From Acidobacteriota bacterium (lineage in GTDB: Bacteria; Acidobacteriota; Holophagae; Thermotomaculales; Thermotomaculaceae), in contig QMQE01000134.1 of NCBI GenBank assembly GCA_003650445.1, positions 1-7,094 of the forward strand: a stretch of DNA of 7,094 nucleotides. Direction: 5' to 3'. Positions 6,830-7,094 of the stretch are shown in pieces. The stretch's first letter is position 1. Every line of letters starts with the position of its first letter. Both the position numbers and the translations under genes were made by a program. Below the pieces are notes generated by a model. The model had not been told where the DNA came from, made no database searches, and was given only the letters and a program-made list of their open reading frames with translations.

Positions 6830-6876
6830 GACGGGAGTAGGGGTTACGGCGCATTACGCATGATGCCAGGTGATAG

Positions 6877-7094
6877 ATGTTAGATGAAAAAAAACAGAAA
6901 GAGCAAGGCACGGGATCGACCCGTTTCCTGTCTTTTTCGGTCAGAACACAGAACACAGAACACAGAACACCTCCCTATCACTCATCACCCATCACTCATC
7001 ACTCTTTTCACACCGTCTCTGTGATCATTCCCACATTCAACCGTCGGGAACGGGTGCAGAATGCTATTGCCAGTGTTCTGAACCAGACAAGGAA
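6877..7094 (+). CDS. Glycosyltransferase family 2, partial N-terminus
   Basis: From 7012 the frame reads TVSVIIPTFNRRERVQNAIA followed by SVLNQT, the classic start of a GT-A fold family 2 glycosyltransferase, which transfers sugar from a nucleotide-sugar to glycans or lipids. The gene runs off the right edge, so substrate and length are unknown. The start is uncertain. The frame is open back to an ATG at 6877, with AGGTGA three bases upstream, but the intervening 45 residues are low-complexity sequence from the hairpin and heptamer arrays. The only nearer start codon seen is GTG at 7021, which has no ribosome-binding site and would cut the first beta strand. The coordinate given is the longest consistent frame; only about 7012 onward is supported by similarity. 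Confidence 0.7.
   Translation, partial: MLDEKKQKEQGTGSTRFLSFSVRTQNTEHRTPPYHSSPITHHSFHTVSVIIPTFNRRERVQNAIASVLNQTR
6887..6938 (+). terminator. Possible guaA terminator
   Basis: ACGGG (6910-6914) and CCCGT (6920-6924) form a five-pair stem around ATCGA. The stem could be extended through internal loops by AGG/CCT and AAAG/CTTT. TCTTTTT (6931-6937) follows, and an A-run lies before the hairpin (from 6887), so it might work in both directions. The U-tract is several bases from the core stem, which weakens the call. The same stretch is also open as coding sequence in the frame that reaches the glycosyltransferase. Confidence 0.4.
6942..6969. repeat. Heptanucleotide tandem array, CAGAACA x4
   Basis: Four perfect head-to-tail copies of CAGAACA occupy 6942-6969. 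The unit length of seven is not a multiple of three, so a change in copy number would shift any reading frame that crosses it. Seven bases (CCTCCCT, 6970-6976) separate it from a second heptamer array, which keeps the seven-base phase. Confidence 0.9.
6977..7004. repeat. Heptanucleotide tandem array, ATCACTC x4
   Basis: Four head-to-tail copies of ATCACTC occupy 6977-7004; the second copy reads ATCACCC. The array ends 7 nt before the first codon of the conserved glycosyltransferase sequence (ACC at 7012). Such heptamers recall the short tandem repeats of some bacterial spacers. Confidence 0.9.

Noticed and set aside
6942..7004. CRISPR array
   Set aside because: The units are only seven bases with no spacers; this is a simple tandem repeat.

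Overview
The window reads as ordinary bacterial chromosome of mid G+C content. The left half is carried on the minus strand and looks somewhat AT-richer by eye than the guaA end. Gene content and the short repetitive words in the spacers would fit a lineage of the FCB, spirochaete or deltaproteobacterial kind. The TIGR02757 family is, as I recall, mostly known from those groups and from Bacteroidetes. No rRNA or taxon-specific gene is present, so this placement is weak.

Layout. Positions 1-519 hold no convincing gene. They contain an imperfect inverted repeat (arms 26-72 and 319-369) around two small hairpins, a GC-rich tandem word, and a possible terminator after mreB. Positions 520-4338 are three minus-strand genes, listed here in transcription order. 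The first is a membrane-anchored FecR-domain protein with a fibronectin-like and an Ig-like domain (4338-2950). The second, overlapping it by 25 nt, is a GAF-GGDEF diguanylate cyclase with intact active and inhibitory sites (2974-1658). After a 97-nt leader comes the actin-like shape protein MreB (1560-520). A short divergent promoter region (4339-4421) separates these from a plus-strand pair. The pair is a TIGR02757 protein with endonuclease III-like features (4422-5294) and GMP synthase guaA (5291-6829), joined by an ATGA stop/start overlap. The spacer after guaA (6830-7011) contains a possible terminator and two back-to-back heptanucleotide tandem arrays. The window ends inside the first residues of a family 2 glycosyltransferase.

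How the genes may work together. The FecR-type protein probably sits at the cell envelope and may feed the c-di-GMP enzyme encoded with it, and mreB directs cell-wall synthesis, so the left cluster has an envelope theme. This is inference from position and domains. guaA makes GMP, the precursor of the GTP that the diguanylate cyclase uses, but it is divergently transcribed and no direct link is shown.

The points most worth a second look are: the endonuclease III-like Asp and four-Cys signature in the TIGR02757 protein; the heptamer arrays that abut the glycosyltransferase coding sequence, which has no normal start codon; and the seven-codon leader frame in front of mreB whose ribosome-binding site lies in a hairpin. 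I see no strong evidence for a wholly new multi-gene system.
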